NCBI GenBank assembly: GCA_037976565.1
Contig: CP137668.1
Location: forward strand, 34,796,088 to 34,860,087
Length of the DNA stretch: 64,000 bases
DNA from: Mesocentrotus franciscanus
Taxonomy: Eukaryota; Echinodermata; Echinoidea; Camarodonta; Strongylocentrotidae
Direction of reading: 5' to 3'
The translations under genes were made by a program, and so were the position numbers. Shown here piece by piece: positions 1 to 10,729 of this stretch (the stretch's first letter is position 1; each line of letters opens with the position of its first letter). Under the pieces are notes generated by a model. The model was not told the DNA's origin. It saw nothing but the letters and a program-made list of their open reading frames with translations, and ran no database searches.

Positions 1-452
1 TAATTTTATTATTATGATCTTCTGCTCAAGAATACCTATATTTCTGGTTACATCAACTACCCATAACTGCATGTACTCTATTAATGCATTGTTGTGCATA
101 TATTTAGCGGGTAAGCTCTGAGTGCTTTTTATGGGGATGTTTTTCCTGAAACCTCTCCAGACCTACATGTATATATAACTATAAGTGTTCAGTATAAGTA
201 TATAAATTATGTGCGTGGAACAGTGAGGCGTAATATCGTCTTGATATTTCTATTGATTTTATGTAAATTTAGAGAGCATCGATTTCTTACAGTTAACAGA
301 AATACAAATGCAAGTGAAAGTGTGAAATAAAATTCAAAACTTTAGGTACAAAATTTCCTCACCTAGACAATGAAGCGTAAAGCTAAGTATTGATTTTATA
401 TATCTATATTCATATACCATCTTCTCAGCAGATTTTATCAAGGATTACCTAC
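1..452. other. 3' flank / intron of receptor copy A, no gene seen
   Basis: No coding signal is visible here. The stretch is alignable to about 38340-39160 downstream of the transmembrane exon of copy C (shared words such as gatcttctgctcaag and cgtcttgatatttct). It is therefore the paralogous intron between the TM exon and a cytoplasmic-tail exon that must lie left of the window. Copy C carries a LINE fragment here that this copy lacks. Confidence 0.6.
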
Positions 453-585
453 CACCGACTCTCTCCTTCTTTTTTTTCTGTTCGCCGTTGTATCCAAACA
501 ATGGAGCAGACGAAGATGAAGATGACGATGATGACGGGAGTGAGAACGCCTAACAAAATCTTGGGAGTTTCACTGCTACTAGTGC
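453..585 (-). CDS. Copy A transmembrane exon
   Basis: Reading on the minus strand, acceptor tttacag precedes a Ser/Thr-rich juxtamembrane stretch (GTSSSETPK), a hydrophobic helix of about 22 residues rich in Val/Ile (LLGVLTPVIIVIFIFVC) and a basic stop-transfer segment (RRTEKKEG). The 133-nt exon starts in phase 1 and ends in phase 2 at CGGTG/gtaggt. This matches the copy C exon, whose next exon supplies the missing base. Reading through the donor gives W-stop, so a very short tail is the alternative. Type I orientation is inferred from the charge distribution. Confidence 0.75.
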
Positions 586-993
586 CTGTAAATTTATCAG
601 CATCAATAAGTATTCCATTAAATCGAAGACCTTTATTTTTCATTCTGTGGCTACATGTGTTGATACAGTATGAGATAGGTTTTTATTATAATTATCTTTA
701 AGTTTGGCTCATTGATACTAAAGTGAAATATCCTTGAATAAAATCAAATGTGGTGTCGACACCGTCGCTTTTCAAATTAAATTGTACCAAATTTGGTGTT
801 GCGGGGGGGGGGGCGTTCTCCCTGGACCCGCCACTACATGTATGGTGACATCTAAATGTGTTTTTGATAACCAGAGATGTTTGATAACCCGAAGAGACAA
901 ATATAATAAGAGAAAGATAAAGATTAAAAAAAGAGAAAGAAAAAGGAAAGTGTCCTGAAGAACCTGATATGTGATTGTGGTAAAGATTCTTAC

Positions 994-1038
994 CATTCGT
1001 ATTTGACGTGTTTTTGGTAGATGCTAATGTCGATGTTA
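994..1038 (-). CDS. Copy A Ser/Thr linker micro-exon
   Basis: This 45-nt exon lies between acceptor tttttag and donor ATG/gtaaga and encodes a Thr/Ser/Asn-rich stalk (TSTLASTKNTSNTN). Phase 1 at both ends fits its neighbours. The same exon is present in copy C at 39676-39720 with near-identical flanks, which is the main support for such a short exon. It probably forms an O-glycosylated stalk before the membrane. Confidence 0.7.
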
Positions 1039-2464
1039 CTAAAAACAAGCAGCAAGAAAAGCCATGTTAAAGAAAACTGTGATTTGTTATTTTGCCTTTA
1101 TTTTACATGAAAATAAAATGTCGTAAAAAGAGTGAAAGGAATTGCATAAATCCAAGAATTGTTTTGGTTTGTTTCTTTACCAATAATTACTAGATTTAAT
1201 GAATACATTTAATGAATACAGTCAGCTAGCACAAATAGTTAACTTTAAAAAAGCATTTCAAGAAACACAGATAATGGTTATTTATTTCCTGATATTTGGA
1301 AGCACAACATTAGTGTTGTAACCCGATTCCAAAAATACGAAGGCCCAGTCTTATAAAGAGCTTGAAATTGCTCACAACTAAATTTGATATTAATATCATT
1401 GATCAGTGATTGATTGGAGGACTTGAGGTCGATTCGGATCAGTTGCACCTGTATAAGGGCCCAGGGTTCAAAATACCATCTGAGATGTTTAACCCAAAAG
1501 AGGGTTAAACGAAATATGGACACATTAGTTAGTAACATTTACATCACCATTTTATTATTTCGATCTCATATTGTTAAATGTGCCCCCACGGACGTTCGCC
1601 TACACCCACACCGACACACTACGTCTGCTTGTACGAATTGTACCCGTGTTTTTTGGAACCAGGTAATGAAAGAAAAACTCAGCAAAAAAGTGATGAATCT
1701 CACTGAAAATTGAAAAAATGTTCTAAATATCATCATATAATGGATAATACATTAACCTTTAATATATCCCATCAAATATACAATATTTAAAGAAAAACAA
1801 CAATATATAACTTAGCATACATGAAAACTTGTCTTCCAAGATAAACCAAAAACCAAAAATGAACTAAAATACTAGTTGTAAGCAACTCTATTCCATACAA
1901 AAATTGCGTATGGTAGGCTATCGCTGCCCATTAATTCTTTAACAGAAATGAATCAACAAGAAAAGAAATATTTGTTGGAAACCATTTCAAACACTATCAT
2001 TGAACAAACGTAAAATGCCATTTTCAGACATTATATCGGACGAATGGCTTGTATTGTGTATTTCTTGAATCATACATCACATATGCATCAACTACGCCAA
2101 AGATCAGCGATGTTCACTAATCCTTCATCGGTACATGTTCACTAAGAGATAAAAGTAAACCTAAAAACTCAATTAATGCGGTTTTATACGATGATTCAAC
2201 CAAGAAAGTGATGTTGCCAACAACGCAGGTTATATCATTTTCTTGTTAATATCATTAAGATCGCGAGCCAACTAAGCGTAAATTAGTATGGCGTTATTGA
2301 CAATCTCTTTGAAAATATATCGAGAATTATTTCAAAAGGTATCATTTCCTAATAAACACTGAAAGGATTAGTGTATATAAAGAAGAAAGATACAATTATA
2401 AGGTGCCAATTTGACTTCAGAATCTTACCAGGTCCGGACGACGACTCATTGTCACCTGGATCTA

Positions 2465-2600
2465 CATGTATATATGTATATAGAAGAGAAGGATAGAAAG
2501 AGAGACACAAATAGAAAGAGAGAGAGAGATAGAGGGGGGAACACGGAAGGGATAATAATGGAGAGAAAGAGAGAGACAATGAAATAAAGGGGGAAATATC
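2465..2600. repeat. GA-rich tract in copy A intron
   Basis: A purine-rich run (gagagagagatagag and similar) lies in the large intron between the linker and CCP exons. The same tract occupies the same intron of copy C near 41020-41115, so it predates that duplication. The long minus-strand open frame across it is low-complexity and is not a gene. Confidence 0.75.
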
Positions 2601-3444
2601 ACAAATCTCAAATAAATAATGGATTACTAGTACAATTCTAGAAGCAATTTTGAAGAAAAAAAACAAAACAAGAATTTGACAAATGAGCAGTTTTATTACA
2701 GGGCACACAGTATAACACGGAAAAGGCAAGAATAACTCATGTTGACACGATTAAATGACTGTTAAAAGACTCTGTCCCTCTTTCCGTTAGTGAAGCATAA
2801 ATCGGTACCTTGCAGACTTTGAGAACTTACGGTGAAAGTCCGAATGCTAAAGAGCTTCAACCATTTGTGATGATTAAGTTTTATTTAGCGTTGCAGTTGG
2901 AGTCATCGTTACCGTAAAGATTAGACAGAGTGTTTAAAAGGATGTGCGCTGAAAAATCGACAAACAATAACTGTTATAATATTCAAAATCAGAGCTTGTA
3001 ATTGCTAAAACTGTTGAAATTATTGAAATGGTTTTAGGTATTCTTATCTAACCTAGTGGTTTACTTTCGTGCAAATTTTTTCTTAATAGTGAATAAGTGG
3101 GGAAACATACTTTGATTTGATTTGAAGTTTGTTTACTTTAATTGTGTCTACAATAATTTAACAAGTATTAGGTCACTTGAAATATACACTGTTGCCCATA
3201 AATTTAGAATGAATTGTATTATTTATACATGTATATATAGCTTATATCTTCTCAGAACCTTATTGATCAATATAATTCTGAGAAGATGTTTACCTATCAA
3301 GAATAAACAATATCGTCTTAATCATGTCATGAAAAATCATTACAAAGCTATAGGCACCAGCGTACATAATTATAAACCTCCAAAGTAATATAATAACATA
3401 ACATTGTTTGTTAACGTCATTATCCAACATCTAGTTCTACTTAC

Positions 3445-3666
3445 CAGTTCTACTTTTTCGACAGGAAGGAGTGGATCCATGCCATTCAACGTCTTGAGTT
3501 GTAGAGGTTGTTGCTTTGTCACATTTCATCTTCCTATCTCCACCCACCAACTCGTAGTTGTCATTACACTGCGCGGTGATAGTTGTGCCGTACATGAATC
3601 CATTCGATGTATTACTCCAAGATCCATTGTGTAGCTCAGGCGGCTCGCTGCAGAATCCAAACGAGA
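3445..3666 (-). CDS. Copy A CCP/sushi exon
   Basis: One complement-control-protein (sushi, SCR) module is encoded in a single 222-nt phase 1-1 exon. It has the four expected cysteines (GFCSEPP, AQCNDNY, MKCDK, PSCRK), the NGSW and G-x-x-Y-G-T-T motifs and the closing Trp (EWHGSTPSC). CCP modules bind proteins or glycans, notably complement components; the ligand here is unknown. The acceptor is ttacag and the donor ACTG/gtaagt. The sequence is clearly closer to copy C than to copy B. Confidence 0.9.
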
Positions 3667-3984
3667 CTGTAAGGTTTTGATCAAAAGATGAACCAGACAC
3701 ATTACTTCAATTAGATACACTGTTAAAAAGGTGTTTTCCAGCCTGATAGTAATGATATGTCTTACCAACTTTTAGTGTATTACAAGCCCAGCTTGGTCGA
3801 TTTTTGCTCATTCTGTTTTTATTTTAAGTGACCATGATTGAGCAAAACATTACCCAAGTTGGGCATCAAAATTAATATCTAAATTAGTTTTAGCACATGA
3901 TTACCTTCCTAAATTGCAATTTCCCTCCAAACATCTTTTTTTTTCCTTAACAGCGTATCCCAAAAAAAGTTACACCGACACAAA

Positions 3985-4075
3985 TGTGTCCTGGTTGAGT
4001 GATATGAACCCTTAACTAGGGATGTGAAGGCCATGGGTTCGAGCCTCTTCAAGGTGTAAATCTCGTTTGTCATGA
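3985..4075 (+). repeat. Old tRNA-derived SINE remnant (copy A intron)
   Basis: A tRNA-like block with a perfect B-box-like GGTTCGAGCCT at 4036-4046 and a weak A-box-like tggttgagtgat upstream. Related remnants lie in the same WSC-CCP intron of copies B (near 19000) and C (near 42690), so the insertion is older than the triplication. I see no full cloverleaf and no sign that it is a functional tRNA. Confidence 0.5.
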
Positions 4076-4298
4076 ATCTCCGTTTACAACAGTAAGATAT
4101 GTGATCTAAGAGTAGTTTGAAAATGCATTTGCATTTGAATCAGGTGGACTTTGACCTGGAGTATTTGTCGTTTAGGTTTTGTCATAACACAATGTTTCAA
4201 ATAAATGCATGTTTCCTTGCTAAAGGATATTGCAGTAAGTCCAGCGTGTGTTTCATCAGTTTTATGATTGCTACTAAAATCTTTCAAAATTGAATTAC

Positions 4299-4556
4299 CA
4301 TTGAAGAGAGTAGCCCAGTGTCCGGTCGAGCTTTTAACGTTTGTGCTACAGCGATTACGTTCTTGAGTCAGTTTGGCAACATCCAATGCAGTTTGATTAA
4401 TACACGAGCAGTTGGTTCGGTTTTGATGTACAGCATACTGTGGAGTGGTAGAGAGTGCCTTGCGGTGGGTCAGACAGTGATTCCTGCTCAGCTTTACACT
4501 TCTTGTCAGCAGATGGGTGTATCCCGCAAAGTCGAAGCATCCAAGTTCACTCAACA
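4299..4556 (-). CDS. Copy A WSC-like exon
   Basis: A WSC-like (cell-wall stress component type) module in one 258-nt phase 1-1 exon: LGCF at the start, then the QYAV and NCSCINQTALD core and a terminal GHWATLFNG. WSC domains are proposed carbohydrate binders. The second cysteine of the C-L-T-H-C motif seen in B and C is Arg here (CLTHR), which should break one disulfide and fits a decaying gene. The acceptor is acttttag and the donor AATG/gtaatt. Confidence 0.85.
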
Positions 4557-5148
4557 CTAAAAGTAATCAGAAAACGTTAGTGATCAATAGTTTAACATGT
4601 TTCCAGTACTCCTCAACATCGATGGTGCACCGTTTTTCTACAAAGCGTTCCAACTCTAGCATGGACCCTCTAGGGTAAAACTCACCAAAAAGAAAATGGG
4701 TTCCCACACTTTGTTAGAAATATATAAGCCCTAAGTAAGATAGGCAGTAGTAGCAGTTTATACATTTCAACACTTAACAACTTAATACAAAAGATGCAAC
4801 TTCGCATTTTCAAATGTAATTTTTTTGTACAATCACGGTAGCAAGGGACCCGCCTCCAACACTCATCCCGAATGAATTCCATCATAGTAATTTTTGAAGG
4901 TCAGAAGAGTGCATTACCACACAGCTGAGGGGTTTCAAATCTCGTGATTTTCTTCCACTTTTACCCAAACCCCCACGCTAACCCCAAGTGTATCCATCAT
5001 CTTTCATGCATTTCCACACATAGGGGCGCAAATCTCACCATCCCCCCCCCCTCAGTCTCTTTTAACAGCTAATGTTTTTTGCCAAGAATTTGGTTTGGAC
5101 ACCCCTTCATTTCATTCCGACCTTTTTTGTGTATAGACATGTACTTAC

Positions 5149-5226
5149 CACTACACACTATCACTAAGGAGTCTTGAGCAATGCATCTGGACGTTGATGT
5201 ATTGCAGTCTTGAAGGCGAAAAGTTG
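5149..5226 (-). CDS. Copy A SRCR second-half exon
   Basis: The acceptor ttacttatag precedes a 78-nt exon encoding STFRLQDCNTSTSRC and LVIVCS. This is the C-terminal part of an SRCR fold (L-x-D-C ... V-x-C). The donor is AGTG/gtaagt, phase 1. B and C have the equivalent exon at 20648-20728 and 45102-45182. It joins in frame to the T that ends the first SRCR exon. Confidence 0.75.
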
Positions 5227-5901
5227 CTATAAGTAAAAGAAGTTGTAAATTGACTGAATGATCTTAAACGAAAATTTTGGCTACAATCCAGCAGCCCAAG
5301 AGACCAATCTCGAGGGCTGACAGCCTTGTAAATCTTTTGAAATTTGTTATCATGATTTTAATGATTCAAGTGATTCAAAATTTTAATAATTGATAACAAA
5401 ACGCACTTATTTTTACATACTACATAGCGAAACTATTTGAAATAAATTCAAGCGTTTCTTTCACAATACAAGTATGCTCAACACGACACCAAGCGACTAA
5501 TTGATACACCAATAGGCATATATTACTTTCCCAGTCAAATTAAAACAAAATTATTACCAGTCAATATGATAGATAAATCGAATTTGTTCATTTAATTTAA
5601 CACAAAACTGCTTCATGAAATATAGCTCACCATTATAAATAATTCAAATTCATTAATGTGTATTCAAATTAAATTGTGTATTCAAATTAAATTGTGTGAC
5701 GACTTTACGGCACATGCTCTTGCGACGATTGCTCTTCGGTCATATTCTAATTTAGTGTATCCTAACTAAAGATGAATAAAGAAATTGTAATCAAAGTTAT
5801 TATCAATATATTATGTTCTTATTCCAAAACATGAAAAATTAATGATGCAGGTATCCATATACATCTATTTTAAATCTTCCTTGTGGCACTTCCCTACTCA
5901 C

Positions 5902-6841
5902 ATTTGGTGCATTGGTATTTCATTCCCTGTATTTCCGAGATATTCTCAGTCTCGCTCGTGAAGTTAGTCTCGCAAGACCCGGGGAATCCTGCTTCTCTGC
6001 ACACCGTATCTGCGATATCCTTATGCCAGACATCTTCGCAACAGGCTGCGTCATCACTCTAGTATGCTCTAAACCATGGGTGGCCAACCTGCGGCCCGCG
6101 GGCCACATGCGGCCCGCGAGCTCTCCTGGTGCGGCCCGCGGAGCATTGAAAAAATCATTATAAAAATAGCTCATAAATGAAATGCGGCCCGCATAGCAGC
6201 GATGAAATAGGGTAAAAACATTTACACACAGCTATCGCTATTTCCATAATTTGTTTTCATCATTCACAACATATTGACTCGTTTCGTGGTTGATACAAAA
6301 CTCCTTGAATTCCCTCTCATTACATCAGGTAACGACATTTTGTAATTTCCGCACGCAGTAACGTTTGTAAATATACACATGTTGTGAATCGAGAAATATG
6401 TTTGAAATGCCATACTTGTCTTGAAACTTACAACCCTTTTCCCCCGGCATTGAATTTTCTCATGAATCTTATCGTAAACTGGATAGTCCTCTTCCCTTTA
6501 CACCGCGTTCAATGGGATGTACAGTGTACAACTAATAAAGTTAGGATATTCTTTCTGCTGTGTCCTTGATTTTGACTTGCTGAAACTTGTCTATCAAATG
6601 CAGCCCCAGAAATCGCACTAAAATTGTAAGCTTGATTTTTTTTGTTCACTAATTTTGTTGTTTGCTTGTTTGTTTTTGCAAAATTGCAGGTGTGTACACG
6701 TATTGCATGAGTGTGTGTGTGTGTGGGGAGACTATCTACGGCCCGCCAAGTTATGCCAATCGTTAGCTGTGGCCCGCGAGCTTTAAAAGGTTGGCCACCC
6801 CTGCTCTAAACCCTCAAAGGCCTGGTGAATACCAGTGTCAT
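5902..6841 (-). pseudogene. Copy A SRCR first-half exon, frameshifted and split by a MITE
   Basis: The exon starts after ccgttag at 6841 (DDTGIHQAFEG), is interrupted at 6811/6067 by a 729-bp element plus target duplication, and resumes as LEHTRVMTQPV. One base is then missing relative to B (the T of the Cys codon after QPV, near 6039). The shifted frame restores EDVWHKDIADTVCREAGFPG and ends at CAAATGT/gagtag, where the donor matches B and C (AAAT/gtgagt). Excising the element and one target copy rejoins the flanks exactly at the reading expected from B and C. Confidence 0.8.
6075..6803. mobile_element. hAT-type non-autonomous transposon (MITE)
   Basis: The terminal inverted repeats read catgggtggccaacct on the left and caggggtggccaacct as the reverse complement of the right end. 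They enclose 729 bp with the repeated word gcggcccgc near both ends. The 8-bp direct repeat ctctaaac at 6067-6074 and 6804-6811 is an exact target-site duplication. An 8-bp duplication and C-A-G-x-G-G-T-G-G-C-C ends fit the hAT superfamily. No transposase frame is present. It sits inside an SRCR exon of copy A. Confidence 0.9.
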
Positions 6842-7527
6842 CTAACGGAGAAATCAAGGTAGCAGATATTACTTTGTAAACTGAACTGTTCAGGAGGGAC
6901 TGTATATTTAATACATCTCTTTAATGTGTAAGTGTAGCATGACTAATTAGATATTGTAATATAATTTTTTTTTGCAGAAAAATTTCCCATATCTCACTAA
7001 CTATGATATAGGTTTAAAGTGATGGAACCGAAGCGACTAAACTTGTGAAGAATATAAAAAGACAGAGTGAAGAAATCTCGAGGAGATACTCGTCGAAACA
7101 GTTCCTAAAATGTGTCCATGAAGTTCACGTGATTATTGGCGCAGCTACGGAGGAGGGCACTGGGGCACATGCCACGATCGAAAAGCGAAAAAAGAAAGAA
7201 AGGAGAAAGAATAGGGGAAAAGTGAGATAAAATTGGGTGATATAATGTGACAAAAGACGCCATGACCGCTTGTCACAACCTACCCCTGACATATGATCTT
7301 CTTAATTCGTTTGCAATCCACAGAGTCAGACCAGCACCCCCGCCCCCCCCCTTTTTTTGACGGTGCGCCATCAACGTCTGGACCCACTACGCCACTGTAT
7401 TTGAAATTTTGTCTTTTAGTACAAAACACGATGGATTAATGATGATTGACTACCTGCGCTGATCCTTACTCCTGCGTCTCGAGGCAAAGGAGGAACACAC
7501 GGCCCGCTCAGTGATTTCTGTTAGGGC
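6842..7527. other. Anonymous DNA upstream of copy A; expected CUB exon not found
   Basis: In B the CUB exon begins about 370 bp upstream of the first SRCR exon. Here no frame shows CUB residues (no YP..Y, FDDFH or GFHLSLSC equivalents) on the minus strand. The 61-residue plus-strand frame at 7045-7230 is Lys/Arg-rich and is not recognisable. Short GC-rich words near 7340 look repeat-like. Confidence 0.5.
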
Positions 7528-7637
7528 CTACTGGAGCGCCCCTTCTGGAATCTGGGCCCCTTCCTCGATCTGCTTCATTTGGGGCTCGAGTTGAAACGGC
7601 TGGTGAAGGAAGTCTTCCATGCGCTTCTCGTAGGAAT
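7528..7637 (-). CDS. Possible orphan terminal exon (36 codons)
   Basis: After an acceptor-like ttttccacag, the minus strand encodes DSYEKRMEDFLHQPFQLEP and continues, with a Gln/Glu/Pro-rich composition, to a TAG stop. Its GC content and codon choice stand out from the surrounding AT-rich DNA and look coding. I do not recognise the family and see no convincing upstream partner exon. It could be the last exon of a small gene extending toward 8-14 kb or part of a repeat. Low confidence. Confidence 0.25.
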
Positions 7638-8220
7638 CTGTGGAAAACTACATTGGGTTTCATAGATTCTAATGTAGCATTCGTATATTTAGGGTGTACA
7701 ACCTGTCCGTGCCCCCTTTAAAATATAACATGGGTTACCTTATGTACACAAAAGGTTAAAAGTGCTCTCTAGATGTTTTTGTGTCCCCTTTTAAATTTTA
7801 AACCCAAAAGGCACATTTGCATAGGCTGCCCCAATCTCCCTCTCAGGAATTTTCAAACTATCAATATTCGGGCAACCGTCACTCATCATGCTCATGATTA
7901 TTCGGGCTTTGATTTATTTATCTTATCTCGCATATTTTAACAGGACTGCATGAAAAAGAATAATTCTTTCCCAATGCATTTACGGTAGGTATCACTACAA
8001 AAGATTATCGAAATTGAGGAAAGGAAGAGTTTATCTTAGAGCAAGACACGTCAAACCCCTGGTAAAATTGTGCTCGTGTGCCTAGGAGTATTTAGGTTTA
8101 TTGTTCTATATCGAATTTAGTATCTTGGGTACGAATTATTCACTGTTTGCTATAACATAATTTAATACAAATTTCCATTGAATTGGTACCCATGATACTC
8201 TTTGCTATTTCCTCATTATC

Positions 8221-8518
8221 AGGGGCGGATCTAGATTTTGACTGGGGGGGGGGGGTTGACCCAATGACGCTGCGGAGCATCGTCCACGAGTCGCGTAGCG
8301 GTGAGGCGATTTTGTTGTTGTTGCTATTTTGAACCCCGTAAGTGTTATTTTCCTGGCATCTACTAACACAATGGAGATCATAAAAAGCACAGCATGATAA
8401 TGTCTTTTTAAATCAAGTAACAGTTTTATAGGGGGTTGACCCAATGACGATGCGGATACTGTGTCGGTCTGGACAAATGCACATCACATTTTCACTTCAC
8501 CCCGTAGATCCGCCACTT
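8221..8518. mobile_element. MITE with GGCGGATCTA ends
   Basis: Inverted ends aggggcggatcta (left) and tagatccgccact (right) bound about 300 bp, with attatc repeated just outside each end. The interior word tctactaacacaatggagatc recurs inverted near 60050-60110, so this is a dispersed family. The ends resemble the better-preserved element at 54488-54882. The minus-strand frame inside it is not a gene. Confidence 0.65.
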
Positions 8519-8819
8519 ATTATCATTTATTTAAGTCGGCATTTCCCTATTACAACTTTACAAGTTACATAGGGGTTACTGTCGACTTTCATCCCGAGAT
8601 GAAATTCTCTCCGTTTCTTCCCGTTCTGCACATTCCCCCTTATCAAGCAACCTTGTAACATTTTTTCTTTAGTCTTTACTATATCCTTCCACAACATCTT
8701 TGGTCTTCCTCTCTTTCTCAATATTGATTTACTGGTCGAGGTTCATTATTTACCGGTCTTTTGGAATCACCAGATTTCAGAGGATTCACGCTTTTCACAA
8801 CGAAAAACTTCTCCATGTT

Positions 8820-9050
8820 TCGGTCCTTGCGCGATCGCCTCTAGCTCCAGCAGATATGGGGCGGCAGCGTGCACACCGGCCGGTACTACCGGCGCGGTAT
8901 AGCCGCTGCTGACGGTCGCACTGCACTGCAAGCTTCCGTTGTTTGTCGGTTAAAGAGAATCTGATGTGGAGATAGGAAATATAGCGCCCTCTTGCGGCGA
9001 ATAAGCGCACATTTGTTTACAATATGGCGGCCTCTAGACACCGAAAAATA
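8820..9050. other. Local GC/CpG-rich island
   Basis: This short stretch is much richer in CpG than its surroundings (words such as ccggccggtactaccggcgcggt). It ends with cgccctcttgcggcg and an ATGGCGGCC in plus orientation that opens only nine codons. It could be a relic promoter or a 5' exon or repeat. No splice donor follows the short frame, so no gene is called. Confidence 0.3.
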
Positions 9051-9193
9051 TGAGCGAGAAATCCTGCACGCTATAATCTAACTTCCATAGTTCCATTTCA
9101 TTGGTTTAAGGTTTGAAATACATATTAAGTTGAAACTCAATATTGTGTGAAAGTTATAATATAACAGAAAAGATAATCTTTATTCTATAATTC

Positions 9194-9289
9194 CACGGGG
9201 GCGATTTTTAATTTTGCAATCGCCCCCGTGAGCACTCTGACGGAGGCGATTATGTAGGTCACGGGGGCGAATCGCCCATCGCCCCCGTG
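9194..9289. repeat. Two adjacent perfect hairpins (CACGGGGGCGA family)
   Basis: The first hairpin pairs CACGGGGGCGAT at 9194-9205 with its exact complement at 9219-9230 across a 13-nt loop. The second pairs CACGGGGGCGA at 9260-9270 with 9279-9289 across an 8-nt loop. Both use the same stem sequence, suggesting duplicated transposon ends or a self-replicated palindrome. No gene overlaps. Confidence 0.85.
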
Positions 9290-9369
9290 TATTTTGAGCC
9301 TTGCCCCCACCCTCCCCTCCGATCTCGGTGGTGAACTTGTTGGACATCTTAAGAGTTTATAGATTTTAC

Positions 9370-10622
9370 ATAATGAGAAAAGAATGAAAGCTCAATGTGG
9401 AATAAATCATTAATTTCAAGAACGTATTCTCAATCCGACAAAACTTACCTTTCATATGGTATACCACAGGGGTCTGTTGGTGGCTCGTTATTGTTTTCTG
9501 TCTACCTTGAGCCAATCAGTACAATAATTAGAAAGTATAATATAAAGTATCATTGTAATTACGCTGATGACATTCAGCTGTTCGTTTCTGTACATCCTTC
9601 CTCAGATGCAATTGCCGATGCTAGGAGAACTTTAGAAGCCTGTATTCATGACATGAAAGGCTGGATGGATTCCAACGGTCTTAAAATAAATGAAAATAAA
9701 ACCAAGTTTATCATTTTGGGCTCTAAGAATTCTTTACTTAGAGCTAATCATTATCATTTAGGTTTGCAACTAGGTGGTAAAGTTATAAAGCCAGCCTCAA
9801 AGGTTCGTAACCTTGGTGTGATATTTGACAACAATATGTCATTTATTGTACATGTATCTAGCAAGTCACAGTCTGTGAGATATCAACTGCGGAACCTTGG
9901 GTTCATACGAAAATCTTTGACTAAACGAGCATGTGAACAATTAATCCATGCATTAATTTCATCTCGCTTAGATTTGTGTAATTCTATTCTATTTGGACTC
10001 ACCAAACAGCAGCAAGATAGACTGCAATCCCTCCAAAATTCCAGTGCAAGACTCCTTACTTTCACACCAAGAATGTCCTCTATTACGCCTATATTACGCT
10101 CTCTTCACTGGCTACTTGTCCAGAAAAGGGTCCACTTCAAAATGATGTTACTTATGTTACCACAATATATTAAAGACTCACTACACCCCTACAATCCAAC
10201 TCGTACCTTAAGATCTGGAAGTGTCAATTTGCTGCAAATTCCCCGTACCCATCATTCACGGGGAAACAATGCTTTTTCGCATGCAGCAGCCAAATCGTGG
10301 AATAAGCTAGTATTTCCTTAAGTTGTATAAGTTTATTTTACTAAATCCATAATTGATATTTTATTTGTACATGTATATATATCTGAACTTAATTAGTTAT
10401 CACCCTTTAGTCTCATTTGCTGCCCGTGTGGGGCCTGGTGGCCTCGGATGCTAGAGCTCCTGTGAATCCTGAGCTAGTCCCTTGAATTGTCAGTGAACGG
10501 AGCAGCTGGAGGGCACCGGGCCCCACCGGGCGGAGCTGAGGATTGAAATGGGTGTTGCAAAATTGTATTTGAGTTTCTGATGGTATGTCTCTATTATCAA
10601 ATAAACATTTACTTTACTTGTA
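9370..10622 (+). mobile_element. 5'-truncated LINE with 3' UTR
   Basis: This contains the reverse-transcriptase C-terminal half (9395-10321) followed by about 300 bp of non-coding 3' region. That region has a GC-rich block (gggcaccgggccccaccgggc) and an A/T-rich end, aataaacatttactttacttg near 10600-10622. It has the organisation of a CR1/Jockey-type LINE that lost its 5' end on insertion. The left edge is approximate and I could not identify a target-site duplication. Confidence 0.75.
9395..10321 (+). CDS. LINE reverse transcriptase, C-terminal part (truncated)
   Basis: This 308-codon frame carries RT motif GIPQGS at residues 22-27 and the catalytic YADD box at 56-59. Thumb-like and C-terminal LINE sequence follows (LGVIFDNNMSF, RLLTFTPR, LHWLLVQKR, FSHAAAKSWNKL). 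The endonuclease and the first half of RT are missing, so it cannot be autonomous. The frame itself is unbroken, which suggests a fairly recent insertion. Clade is CR1/Jockey-like by motif pattern; this is inference. Confidence 0.85.
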   Translation: MWNKSLISRTYSQSDKTYLSYGIPQGSVGGSLLFSVYLEPISTIIRKYNIKYHCNYADDIQLFVSVHPSSDAIADARRTLEACIHDMKGWMDSNGLKINENKTKFIILGSKNSLLRANHYHLGLQLGGKVIKPASKVRNLGVIFDNNMSFIVHVSSKSQSVRYQLRNLGFIRKSLTKRACEQLIHALISSRLDLCNSILFGLTKQQQDRLQSLQNSSARLLTFTPRMSSITPILRSLHWLLVQKRVHFKMMLLMLPQYIKDSLHPYNPTRTLRSGSVNLLQIPRTHHSRGNNAFSHAAAKSWNKLVFP

Positions 10623-10684
10623 CTAAAGAGAACTGTTGCTGAGCTAGCGCCATGAGCGTCCCTGGACGGTGTGTGCGTCTATAT

Positions 10685-10714
10685 TGTTTACACTATTATT
10701 ATTATTATTATTAT
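10685..10714. repeat. ATT microsatellite
   Basis: About nine consecutive att units follow the LINE 3' end. Confidence 0.9.
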
Positions 10715-10729
10715 TGTCGTTTAAACGTA

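Larger units (their letters stand above)
453..6841 (-). pseudogene. Receptor copy A: SRCR-WSC-CCP-TM, degraded paralogue
   Basis: This is the most decayed of three tandem minus-strand paralogues encoding a secretory-pathway receptor. Six exons can be placed by AG/GT sites and paralogy: SRCR first half (6841-5902, broken), SRCR second half (5226-5149), WSC-like (4556-4299), CCP (3666-3445), linker (1038-994) and TM (585-453). No CUB or signal-peptide exon is recognisable upstream, where B and C have them. The first SRCR exon has lost one base near 6039 and is split by a hAT-type MITE. The WSC exon has Arg where B and C have Cys in the CLTHC motif. The CCP, linker and TM exons remain open and closely resemble copy C. 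It is most likely a pseudogene or a source for gene conversion; expression of a shortened 3' product cannot be excluded. Any tail exon lies outside the window. Confidence 0.7.

Noticed and set aside
2349..2729. Coding frame over the GA/CT tract
   Set aside because: Low-complexity Ser/Leu/Pro translation of a purine-pyrimidine tract; the same tract in copy C is not conserved as protein.
4318..4560. Plus-strand frames opposite the WSC exons (also 19309-19497)
   Set aside because: Antisense shadows of conserved minus-strand exons.
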